Part shown: piece by piece, positions 42,167-53,636 of the stretch | Position numbering within the stretch: the stretch's first letter is position 1 | How the letters are laid out: the number at the start of each line of letters is the position of its first letter | Assembly: GCA_023078685.1 (NCBI GenBank) | Contig: JALGAS010000004.1 | Location: 496,001 to 560,000, forward strand | From: Neopestalotiopsis rosae | Taxonomy: Eukaryota > Ascomycota > Sordariomycetes > Amphisphaeriales > Sporocadaceae | DNA length: 64,000 bases | Reading direction: 5' to 3' | The notes under the pieces: generated by a model | Told to the model about the DNA's origin: nothing | The model's input: the letters and a program-made list of their open reading frames with translations, nothing else | Databases searched by the model: none | Translations under genes and position numbers: made by a program

Positions 42167-45100
42167 AAGAGGTATAATGGTAATGCCGTTCACACAGCAA
42201 AGCCCGACTAGCAGGTGGTTGTTGGATATATAGCAAGAGAAAAAAGAAAGAATGGTGGTTGGTTGACCTCTGCCGAGCGAGTGGCTAATCGACCGTAAAG
42301 AATGTAAAGGCTCTGATGAGCTGGGTAGCGGGTGAAACGAATGAAGAAGATATTGAAGAATAAAAAAGGATAAAAACTTCAACAATAACCAAGTCAGAAG
42401 CGAAAGCAACTGTACTTGTACGCGGAGCATCATGTTCTAATACATAGTACCGAGCTGCCCTGATCCGGCATTGGGAAGGTCAACACCCCAGTTCGGACGA
42501 CTATCCTTTCTTCAAAGTTCAAGAACGCTAATGGCCGGGAACAGGGATAACGTGGGAGCCCAGCCACGACCAAAGAGGACAAGTGCCCCCAGCGGAGAAA
42601 TGGAATTTACAGAAGCGCCAACAAATCACCAGCCTGATCAGGAAATATTTTGTGGAAACGCATGGGTGAAACTTCACGGAAAAGGATTTTGTGCTGCGGA
42701 GCAGGGGACCTGGACTAGAGGACTAGACTGCGGTGGATAAGCAGACAAAGGTTGTGTGGCTCCCGAAAGTCCTGAGTCCTTGGATTCATTAAGACATTCT
42801 CTTAAGATACATGGGGCTCGATGGGGTCTGGTGGTCTGGAGGCGCTTGTACCTGACTTGCATGCCGAAGCGGAATGCTGCTGCTGTTGCTGTTGATGTTG
42901 CTGTTGCTGCTAGGTACATTGAGCCCTAGGTTACATACATCTATGGACAACCGCCACTGCCAACAAAGAAAGTTGAAGATGGATGGTTATTTTGGCATTA
43001 TGACTGGTTCATGCGCAAACAAGCTTGTTCTTCTGGAGCAACCTCGTCCACGCCGCCTCGGCATGAATTCAGGTAGCCAAACATGGAGCTGAGCCACCAA
43101 TCAATGATACTCTACGGTGTGTGTGTGCCTGCAGAGGCAAAGTATAGGCAGGCCGAAAGATAATCATCAAGCTGTGCGCGCACATGGCGCGGGGTTGATA
43201 CTATCTATGTCTGCTTATTGTTAAGCTTCATGTGCATAGTGATGAACAACAGTAGAAATTCAATTTGCCGACTCTCTCTTTTAGTGTCATAGTACCTGGA
43301 ACTAAACTTGTTCTCATCCGCCTCGTTGCTCGCAGTCGCACGTCCACACCTGAAAGTTGTGAAGCAGGAAACAAAACCTGAATCGAAACATGTTAGCCAC
43401 GCAGGAGACATTGCATCTTGGATGCTTGGATGCTTGAAGGATGCCTCCTGAAAGATAAGAGTCCGAGGTCAAGACTGCGTGTGACTTATGCGGCTTGAGT
43501 ATTCAGTAGGTATGTAAGCGTAGAGTCTGCGGCTCGACGGCCCCTGATCTCTGGGCGGGCTGATTTTTCTCTTTCTTTCTTTTTCATATAAATTGACTGA
43601 CACGTCGAACACCTCTGTGCTGTTCAGCGGTACCCAGGTGTTGCCCATCCACTTGGTGGCATGTGGGTGTAGTCCATGTACCAGTAGCAAGGTACTGCAA
43701 GGTATGGTATGGGCTCGGCGCTGGCTGGGCTGGCTAATCATTGATCTCCAGCAAGGATGGCGAGAATCAACCCCCCAACCCGCCTCCCCCTCTAATTTCT
43801 TGAGCATGGAGCACAATTTGGCACATTCAAGCGCATACCTACCTACAGAATGGTACCTGCACCAATTAAAGCTACATGATACTTGCCGTACATAGTATGC
43901 TCACGAACCCGCGCCATGTCCGCCCACGTGGATGTTGAGTATACAAACAGCAAGTTGGCTACCTACCTGCATTTGTGTATACAAGCAAACATGCACCATG
44001 GATGACAGATTTTGAGGATATGTATGAGCAAATGCTTGAGGAGCTTCATGTTATTTTTGAAAAGCAAAATCCTTCATCTGCCTGTGTGCCTAGCTTTGAA
44101 GAATAGTTGGTACTTGGATCAATTTTCATAGGTAGTATACCTCTTCTACCCCCACTGAGGCTTTTACCCAAGCAGGCCAAGGTACACGGGGATGACCCGG
44201 TAAATTCCAGGCCCTAGGTAATGTAAGGGCCGGGGGACTCTTGACTGCTTAGCAGTGATTCAGCCCCTAAAGATATCCGCTAGCCATCTTGGCAAGGCCT
44301 GCAGCGCGCGGTAACGTCCGCGTCAACTTTTCAATGCTCTCGTCCAAAGAATCGCTCATGGTAGACAACGAAAATAGAAACGGCGACTTTACTCTTGCGC
44401 AAAAGGTTCACCATTCCATTTCGAGGATCAATATTGATGAATACTCTCGAAGACTTCTGTGCCAAAAGCGCCGAGACAACGGCACTCGGTCTGTCGGACT
44501 GTATGACTTCTCTCTTCGGCCAGTCGGTGCGATATGTCCGCTCCACCACACGAAGGACAGCTCACAGCACACAGCACAGAGCACAGCGAGAAACCTCTGA
44601 TTCAGTTGACAGCATTAGCGTCTGTTGACTGCCCGACTGTAGGTGCCACGTCTATTTACCAGCGCCTTTGGGACAAGATTACTACCTGAAAGCAACTCTG
44701 CGCTTGGTTGCAGGTTCAATCCGAAATATACCGCCAAGGTCAGTGGCGGCCTCAATCGCGCTCACCACCAACGGGAAGCTCTTAAGCCTGAACCAGTGAT
44801 GGCCTCAGGGGCACGCCGTTTCAGGTTTTACCCATCTGCAACCCCTTGGACGAATCAGAGGGCGCTGTCAGGGGTCGGCTCCTTGGGCAAACGCTTTTCT
44901 GGAAGAACCATCTCGTCGTCCCTCTCCTAGCTGACCTTGGTTTAGCTCAAGGTACCCGACCGTGCCAACGAGGCACAGCTTACATCGTACCTTGGACTAC
45001 TTCTATCTGTATCGATATTTTTGCGCTTTGATGGGGTTCGTCGAGTTGCGCTGGCACCAATTCATCTGCGCACATGTCCCAACGCATAACATTGTGACAC

Positions 45101-48100
45101 AAATACGGGGGCATACATGCATATACACTCCCTCTTGCACAAAGCACAGAGGTATTCGATGATCCTAAAAGGCCTCGGAGTCTCTTAGGCGGCAACGCTT
45201 GATTGTATGGGAGGGTCAGTGACACATGGCTTACTCTCAGCGCTCACATGTTTGGGGCAAATTTGGTGTTTCACTGGTCTTTTCAAAAGAAACACACTCC
45301 AAGGAAAGTCGGCAAATTGGGCTCACAGCTACAAAGTAGAAGCCGTTTACAAGAGGACCAATGTATCCTGCAGTGTGCGCCAGATCACTCCTTCGTCCCA
45401 AGACATCCTTGCAAAAGATATGATAGCCGATAAAGCCCTCCCCTTCCAAGCCGCCGTCGTCCCGTTGCCGAGTACCATGCCATGCCTACCAAAGAGAGAG
45501 TGCTGATCGCTCGGCCGCTGTTCTCCATACGGGAGCTATGGCGAGACCCCCAAGAATGGTCCAGCCAGTCCAGCCACGGAGATCAAACAAGAATCCAAGT
45601 CGATCGACCAATGCTAGCATTCCCTTTTTCGTGGTTAATAACGGAGAATTCAATGCCCCCAAGCACCGGCCACACAGCCACTGGCCGGGGGCTTGACAGA
45701 TCAACAGATACAACTGACAGTATCTCTTCCTGTTGATAAAAAGTGCTTGGCATAATCAACTATCAAGTCGAATGAGTAGTAGCATCGCCACATTTATGCG
45801 CAACCGTACAAGTGCATACTAGGTAGCACGGCGGTCATAGTCGGTTCTCTGCGAGCCAGAAACGAAGTGCATTCATACACCATTGGAAATCCTTCTATGT
45901 GTTCTATGCTATACTTGCTTGAGATGATTTAATTCGTATGCATGTTGTATCTGATGCTGACTAGATTCGCCATACGATATCACTGGGTCGTTTGAGTGTT
46001 TGCGTGAGATGTCAAGACAGCTGTTACTGAAAGCCCTACTTTGTGGAGTGTGGCGAACATTGCAATGTCATTTTTTGCGTCTTTTGCCCTGATTTTTCCA
46101 TTCCTGTTTGACGGAATATGGAATTTACATCCCCAAAGCAACCCTTGTACTGGTACAAGTTATTTATTGTAATAAGAAACTGTGCCATGATCGCAATCAT
46201 GAGCCAAGACTTGCAAGATGCGTGGTTGCAATACAATTTAGCAACTTTCCAACCCATATCACCGAAACTTGACTAATTCTTGCTGTAGAGAGCCTCTCGA
46301 GGCGTCTTGACTGCCCGGCTGCCAAGACTGATGCTGTTAAAGAGCCAAGAAAAATCCATGACCAGGAAAATCAGGCTGAATGCGGCGGGTGAAGCGACGT
46401 TTCAATGATTATCACATCAGCCCTGTGACTTTGCTGATCTCAGGCACGATGGGATTGTTCATCTTCTTTTACTGGCTGTGCCAACATGGTATGAAACTTG
46501 AGCTTAGGTCCTTTCATGATATCAACCATGGTCCGCCAAAGAGGACGGAGTGGTTGATATGCACCATTATGGCAATCCGTTTCCGTCCCAAGCAAGTCAG
46601 CAGTACGTCACAGCCTTGCCTCATGATTCGAGTTGAATCTTTGGGCAAAGTAAACGTCTCAAACTGACAAATCGGTTCAGTACAGCTAGAAGACTCGGAA
46701 AGTATTCAAGTAGCATATTTTGCCTCTCCCTGCCGCTTCACAGATCATGAAATTTCGAATAAATGAGAGCCACGGCGAGGGGCGTCTTCAACACTCCCCC
46801 GTTCTGAGGCTTTGTTCGTCCTTGAGATAATCATGCCAGCTTCAGCGAATGTTTTTTCGCCTTCCTCTTGGTTCACATGGCTGACGGAACGTGAAGGCCA
46901 CAGCCCATGAAACGGATATAGCGGTAGGGGCATTCTAGATCAAAGAGTAGATAGATGAACACAGCAATGGCCGGTTACATATTCCACATCAAAAGAATTT
47001 CGTCATTGCAAACCGCCCTCCTTCCGACCCGTTCAAACGGGGTGCCCATAAAGAAGGCATATAGGTTTCAAAAGACCAGAAGTTTTCAACAATCAAACAA
47101 AGGAATCACTGGCTGCTAAAAGAGATCTAGCCTAGTGGTAAGGGCGTGAACTTGTTATGACCAGAAGAATAAGCCTGGTAGAGGTCCGTCCGTCTCCTGG
47201 CAGGCATGGGGCTCGTGTAAGGGCTCGTGTTTCCCAGTTCCCCTAAAACTGTCGATTGTTTTTCTTTTTGTTTCTTTTTGTCCTCCTGCACCAACTACAT
47301 GCCCCTGTTACGCCAACTTCGTACGTTCGTCAAAAAAAAGGGAATGGTCCCACGCTGATCATATCAAAGTTGCTGAGTCGGGAGCCATTCCAGCTAATTG
47401 ACGGCCATCCACATACAAACAACTGACTATTATCGTCAACGGCTTTGTAGAGCTGCGAGTCTACAGGAGAAACATGCCCTTGCCGGATGTCTACTTGCAC
47501 TGCAACAAATGGTGAGTTGCTGAGAAGCCGCCACGGGCAAAAATTTCCCAGGTTGTCGTGTTTGTTGTCCAAGTCTCTGGGTTGAAAACATCTTGTTAAT
47601 CATTCATTCTTTCCAGCGCCATGGATCTACCCAAGTCCCCATCACCTGGTCGACGTCAGTCTTCCCACCTCGCCTTCAGCAGTGTGGTCATTTTTTCTCG
47701 ATACCATCAGCTTCAGGTATTGCTTGTGCACCTAGGAAAGCTTTTGATGTTCACAACACGTAAAACTTTCCAAAGCTTTCTGAATGTACATTCGTGCTCC
47801 AGGCCGAGCACGTCAAAGTCAGCAACGCTACATTGAAGTATTAAGCACATTCAAGCCATGTATTTGGGCATGGATGAGAATTGGGCAGAAACTCGGTCAC
47901 AAAGATATAACCAACAAATTAGTCAGACATATCATGAACCACACAAATCAACATTGCTTTCCACCTCTTCGAGATCGAAGAGACACCGAACAATGGTGTC
48001 ACAAAAGTCTTCACTGAGAATTAAGAGGAGCTTGTATGTCGAGTCATGACGTGAAGAAGGAAAAAGAAACTCAATTCAGGTCAGAAACATGTCATTTGCC

Positions 48101-49049
48101 GTCTGAAGCCTAGTGGCGACGAATCTCAACGCAAAAGGAGATACGTCCAATGATAACACAAGACTCCGAGAGGATCCCACACAACTCTTAAGCCTCACAC
48201 TCCCCTTCCTCTGGCCACACAAGAGTCCAACATCGCTCTATGATATACACGAGAGGCAGTGGTCACTCTAGATCTTCTGCTCAACCTCCGGATGACTCCC
48301 AGAATTGCGCCATACCCAGAACGAGAGCTTTTGGCCAAGTAAAACTTTCGTCCACCCATACCAGACGAAATGCCATCACCAAAACAAAAGAAAAATTCCG
48401 ATTCGTCGACTCGAATAACCAAACCGCGACGGGTGATAATGTATTAACAGCGTGAAGACTGATAAGTCAAAATGCGTGACACGCTGGGTATTTTCTTTTT
48501 CAATATAACAAAACGCGCAATGCATCATCTCATGTGTATGATTCACTGACATGTCCGCATAAGACAGCCAATAGGTTTGACCGAATTTGGACGTAACACA
48601 TGGCCTCTTGGCCGAGGTGACCTGGGCGGATGAAGGAACAGGCGTCCAGACTCCACATAGCCCAGCCCAACCCCGACGTTGTAACGCGACGTAGACAGCT
48701 GATTGTGTGACAGCAAGAATATGTGCGTGTAGCCATAGTTGTGTAAAAGGTAGGCATAATGTACGGCTGACTGATACAGAAATGCCATTCTACTTAGAAC
48801 GCGAGAATAAATTTTTTGGAGTTGAGCAAAGTGATATAATGGTGGGGTTTAAGTTTCCATAGAAGTCGTGTTTTCGTTCACCATGTGGCAGCATAGAAAT
48901 CTTGCAGCCTATAGGCGCAAAGAAGTCCGGCCAAAAGGTATAAATGCGAGATCCGTACAAAAGCAAATGAACGCCATGAGATGCCCGACCAAGGAGAGTC
49001 GACCGCCGGTAGATCAATCCGAAAGGTTGTCGTAACTTGCGTTGGAGGC
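42167..49049. other. Gene-free region of about 6.9 kb
   Basis: No reading frame here shows a recognisable domain, and open frames are short. The stretch holds simple repeats (CTG/TTG-type at 42878-42912; CACAG-rich at 44560-44585) and many TACCTACC/TAGGTA-like words. I found no tRNA, rRNA, transposon ORF or terminal repeat by eye. It may hold distal regulatory DNA, long UTRs or non-coding RNA. Confidence 0.5.
42878..42912. repeat. Imperfect (GCT/GTT)n triplet repeat
   Basis: About eleven triplets of GCT, GTT and GAT in a row. Low-complexity, not part of a supported gene. Confidence 0.8.
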
Positions 49050-51707
49050 CTACTCCGTTGCGATCTCGCCTCCTGGCATATCAAAGTTGCTGGTAAAGTC
49101 AAAGCTATCGGTACCATCGTTACCATCATGGAGGAATGAGTCGAAGTCGAAGTCCTGGAGGACGTTTCCGGAATCGATCGGATTGGCAAAGTCGAGATTG
49201 CTGATCTCGAAGCTCTTTATACCGGTGTCAGTTGGAGGCTTTCCAAAGTCAATACCAAAACTTACCATTGACCCGTTGTTGTCCATATTGAAGGCATTTG
49301 GGTCTGGATGAGCTTGTGGAGCCGGCGGAGCTGGAGCTGACGGCGCAGTGCCTTGCACGTTAGGTACCGGTTGCGCTGCGGCGTTCTGTCCATTCTTGGC
49401 AAAGTTTGCGGCCGGGTTTGCCGGGGTGATGGGTGTCGCAGGTGTCGGGGTCTCTTGATCTTGGGACGCTTCTGCTGCTGGTGTTGCGCCAGTGTTGGCA
49501 TTCGACTTCTTCGCGGCGGCACCCTGACATTAGTATATCAGCTCTGCATAGATAAATCAATAAGCGCTGGTACCAAACTTACCTTCTTGGTGTTCTTCGT
49601 ATCCTTCTTCTTCGGGTTGGCCTTTGTGGATTGTTGGGGCGTTGGGGGGGCTGCGTTGCTGGTTGCCGGCGAAGAAGGCTGTGTGCGACCATTGGCTGGA
49701 TTACCACCTGCGCCAGGTGCAGATGGCGGCGGCATTTGAGCAGCTCGCTGCTGTGGGGTTCCCTGGACTGGATTCTGGGGCCCTTGGATCATGGCGCCAT
49801 TCGGGCCACCCTGCCATTGCATTTGGTTCGGGCCTGCCTGACCTCCCTGGGCTTGTCTGGCTGCCATCATTTGTGGAGTGACCTGGCCGTTGAAGGGTTG
49901 GTTCGGGTGCGAGCTTGGTGGTGGTCGCATACCTCCGGCCATGTGCGCAGCGTTGACCATATTCGGGTCCATGCCGTTCATGTTCTTGAAGAAAGCAGCT
50001 TGGTTTCCGGCCATGCTTGGGTCCATGTTGCCGCCCTGCATGAAGTTCATGGGGTTGGGAGAGCCTCTGGATTGCGCTCCTTCGGGTAGTGGCGATGGAA
50101 TCCCGACAGGATTCATCTGCGGCGTAGCTCGCTTCATCTGCTCACTTGGATTGGGAGAGGCGCCTGCGCGGGGTCCCTGGGGAGAGGTGTCCGGGAAGGC
50201 CTGGCCATTGGGTCCAGGAGGACCTCCAGGCCCTCCAGGGCCAGCTGGCCCATCACCTCGTGGCATACTGCCCATGCTATCCTGCTCCTGGCGAGCCATC
50301 ATGAGACGCTTCTTGTTTTGCTGTTCTAGGAGCATCAATTGCATCTGATAGTCTTGCAGGGCGTGATTGCTACCGCCGCCCTGTCCGTTGCCAGGTGCAC
50401 CAGGTCTTATGCCACCCGCTGGGAATTCATTGGCATTGTAGAGGCTGCTGATGTCAGCTGCATTCGGGCCAGGCTGCATCATGGGAGAGCCCTGTTGTTG
50501 AGGGCCGGGATTTGCCATGGCCTTGTTAGGCATCTGTTGGCCATGGTGCTGCTGCAGATTCTGGGAGTACGTGGCGATTGGGTTCTTCTGGCCGCCGGGT
50601 GGCTGGTTTGCGAAATTCTGGAACTTCTCAGGAGTCAGCAACCTTGGATCAGTGGTTTGGAAGAGTGGCAGATTGACGGTAGCTTGCGCTCGCATCAATT
50701 ACGGAGGATGATATGCAAAACCTACCCCTGGTTGACCCGGCATGCCTTGCTGTTGAGGCCGTCCATTAGGCATCATTCCGGGTTGCGGTTGGTTGAAAGG
50801 GGCTTGACCTTCCAACCTCGGCCGCTTGCTGGGCGACGGTGCATTGTCGGCTGAGCCAGGAGATGCCGGCCGACGATTACCATCCATATCTGACGGATCG
50901 CGTTGCATCGGGTTCTGCTTAGCTTGCTGCTGCATCATGGCCATCGCTTGTGGACTTTTGTTCATTGCACATTAGTCAACATGCCAGGCCTATGTTTTTC
51001 ACGCGAACTTACTTGTTTTGGTTGTTGGCCATGGCAGTCCGGGCAAGGTTGTTCTTGTTCGCCATCTGCATCCCGTTGGGCATGTTGCGCATCATAGCAG
51101 GGTTGAATTGCATCTGGTCTGGCCGCATCTGTCGCAGCATTTCCTGCTGCGCACTTTGCTTCATGCGGTTCGCTTGCTAAACTCGAAGTCAGTACGAAGT
51201 GAACACAAAGTTCATTCTCATAGAATCACAGCGACTAACCTGAGTATGCTGAATATACGTGTTGACTTGGCTGGTGCCACCAGGCTTTAACCGATGGCCA
51301 TTCAGCATTTCCCAAAACAGTCCAAACCACTCGTAAAGAAAACAAGATTCTGACGAGATGGGAATGTTCGCTACGGGCAGGTCTGCGGGACGTGCCTTCA
51401 TGTCGTCTTTGCTGTCTGTATCCATGGGATCGTCGCCAGCGCCGTTCTGACGACCACCAGGACTATCCTTCTGTGTTTGAACGAGCAGCGAGTCGTCCTG
51501 GAGCATAGCACGAGCAACTTCGTAGAAGCCCTCTTTGAGGAAATAATCATAAATATATGTGTTGAGCATATTTCTGTGTGTTTGTGTCTGTGACTGCGGC
51601 ATTTGCTGAGCTGCGTTAGGCATAACACCATTATTCATGGCCATCGGCATAGCACCGGCGACCTGGCCAGCCATGGCGTTCATGTTGGCCATGTTGACGT
51701 TGTTCAT
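49050..51707 (-). CDS. somA: SomA/Flo8-type LisH transcriptional regulator
   Basis: A large Gln/Pro/Met/Asn-rich protein with an N-terminal LisH motif at about residues 45-75 (MLNTYIYDYFLKEGFYEVAR), the layout of SomA/Som1/Flo8. These act downstream of cAMP-PKA to control adhesion, development and virulence (established). It continues with MKQSAQQEMLRQMRPDQMQ, a candidate nuclear-localisation patch (SPSKRPRL), then long low-complexity GPGGPGGPPGPNG and PQ-rich stretches, and an acidic C-terminus (DFDFDSFLHDGNDGTDS) that may be an activation domain. Clear introns: 51177-51239, 50955-51012 and 49524-49582. A further short intron must remove an in-frame TAA at 50699-50701. Length is roughly 780 residues. 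The start is the first ATG of an Asn/Met-rich N-terminus. Confidence 0.9.
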
Positions 51708-53260
51708 GGTTGTATTGGTGAGCAGACAAGGTCTGCGTGGGCGCAGGGGGAATCAGTCGTCGCGTTGAGTGTAGCTAGCTGTGATGTCGACGACCGTGGT
51801 CGCGCGGACGCGATGTTGAAGCTGATGATGAGGCGCAAAAAAAGCCAGCTCGGAAATGATGGCCGGATGGCTAATCTTGCAGTCACAACGCGACGTGTTG
51901 TGAAAAAATAATACCCGGTGGGTGGGCTTGTCTCGGTGAGCCACAGCGGGCGCCGACACAAACAAAAGGGGACGTGTAGTTAGATTTTCTCGAAAAGTCG
52001 CTTGTCGTTCGAGGGGGGAGATCGAAACCGATAGCGCGTTGTGTCCGACGAGACGATGCTGGCAGGACAGCTTTTGATATGTATCGATCTAGTTGCAAGT
52101 GATGGGACGGCGCGATGAGTCTAGATGGCCTCCAGCACGATTGTTTGATACGAAAAGGACTGGTGCGCCAGGAGCCTCAAGCGCGAATTGAGTCAATTCA
52201 AAGTGGCTGGTGGGACGGGACGATAGCTGCGGCAAAGGGCAACTAAGGGGTAACAAATGAAGTCCCCAGACGGGCATACGCGACGCCGTGCGAGGATTTC
52301 TTTCGTGATTATGATGCGACTGCACCTAAAATGAAGACGTGGTAAAAGAAAAGGAAATACGAGCGACCAGGGAATTGCAGAAGCAACAGCAGCCGTCGCG
52401 GTTGCGGTAGTAGGAAATGCTGGACGGGGAGTAGGTCGGGGATCGCGGCGAAAAGTGATCTGGCCAGCGAAAACGCCAAAAGTCGACCACCCAGCTGCTG
52501 AACCAAATCGAGATCTCAATCCACCCCAGTCCAATCGGTCCAGACAGATCCAACGACTGTTTTCGACCTGAGTTGCAAAGGAAGAAAGGGGAGCGATTAC
52601 AGCAGAAGGATAAAAAAACCAGAACAATACGAGACAGTGACGACGTCTGTTAAACGTATTCGCGATGGAGCAGCCTAATACTGTGCTGAGTGAAAGCGTT
52701 GATGAATACCCAGGTAGGCGGCCGGAGGTAGGTAAATGGTCAAGGTCGTCCCAGAGTCGCGTTGGAGCCGGACAAGTTAGGTAATATCCGCTTTCAAAAG
52801 ACACGGTTACGGAGAGATACGGAGCTGATGACCACAAGGTTAAAGATCATGTGGTGCAAATATCATTCATGAGCTGATCGACTGCGGACAAGGTCGTGAT
52901 CCGAAAGTTGATTGTCGAGATCTCAACTCAAAGATTGTCGCAGGTTCATCGACGAGGGTGACGATGGCGGGAGGGTCTGTGGGAAGAGAGGAAGAGGGAT
53001 AATCGTGATGACCGGTAATCTTTGGGGGAAAGAGAGAGCTTGGGTGGGATGGGGGCCATAGATCTCACCTTCGACTGGCGGGATACCTTGGGGTCCAGCT
53101 GGCAACCAACAACCTTCCAGTCGCAGCTTGAATGGGCGACTCGCAGGACGGTTGCCTGGGGTCCTTTGCGACCGAGGCACCCTCTATCGTAGTGTATTCC
53201 AGGGCACTCCCTCACCTTTTTCAGCGCTTGCAAGCTCCGGCTTTGGCGTCTGCATCCCTA
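51708..53260. promoter_or_regulatory. Long upstream/leader region of the SomA gene
   Basis: About 1.5 kb upstream of the SomA start, G+C-richer than the stretch beyond it and with pyrimidine-rich tracts on the minus strand. The 214-residue open frame at 52193-52837 (minus) has no domain and an odd composition, so I treat it as chance within a long leader or promoter. Confidence 0.4.
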
Positions 53261-53602
53261 GAAGGACCGTAACTTGGGCGCCCAAAGGCTAAAAGTGCCA
53301 ATTACAGGCTCCAAGCTGAGTGCCACGGTGAGGGCCGAGAAATATTGTTATAGGTACTATATCTACCCACTACGCTGCACTATCCCGTATGATTGTGACA
53401 TACTCAGGTGGACATATGTTCATGATTTAGTTCATACTTAATCTTTCATTCATCAAATAACCAAGGATACTGCTCTCTTGACATGTTTGGAGGATATGGT
53501 CTTTTTTTTTCTGCAAATTGACTGATTATCGTGGGTCTTGTTCCGAGTATCATTCAAGCTATTCTTGCTCACCAACGTCAGCTGTCAAATCCCATGGTTC
53601 CA

Positions 53603-53636
<34 letters not shown>

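Noticed and set aside
44289..44600. 103-codon frame in the gene-free region
   Set aside because: No recognisable domain and a repetitive CACAG-derived C-terminus; not supported as a gene.
44690..44760. GGTTCAATCC, a tRNA B-box-like word
   Set aside because: The flanking bases do not pair to form a T-stem, and no A-box lies at the right distance.
47110..47200. tRNA-like sequence (CTAGTGGTAAGGG) near 47.1 kb
   Set aside because: No matching B-box, T-arm or acceptor stem could be found; only a chance A-box-like word.
52193..52837. 214-codon open frame on the minus strand upstream of SomA
   Set aside because: No domain, biased Arg/Ser/Phe/Leu composition and no splice pattern; best explained by chance openness in a G+C-rich leader.
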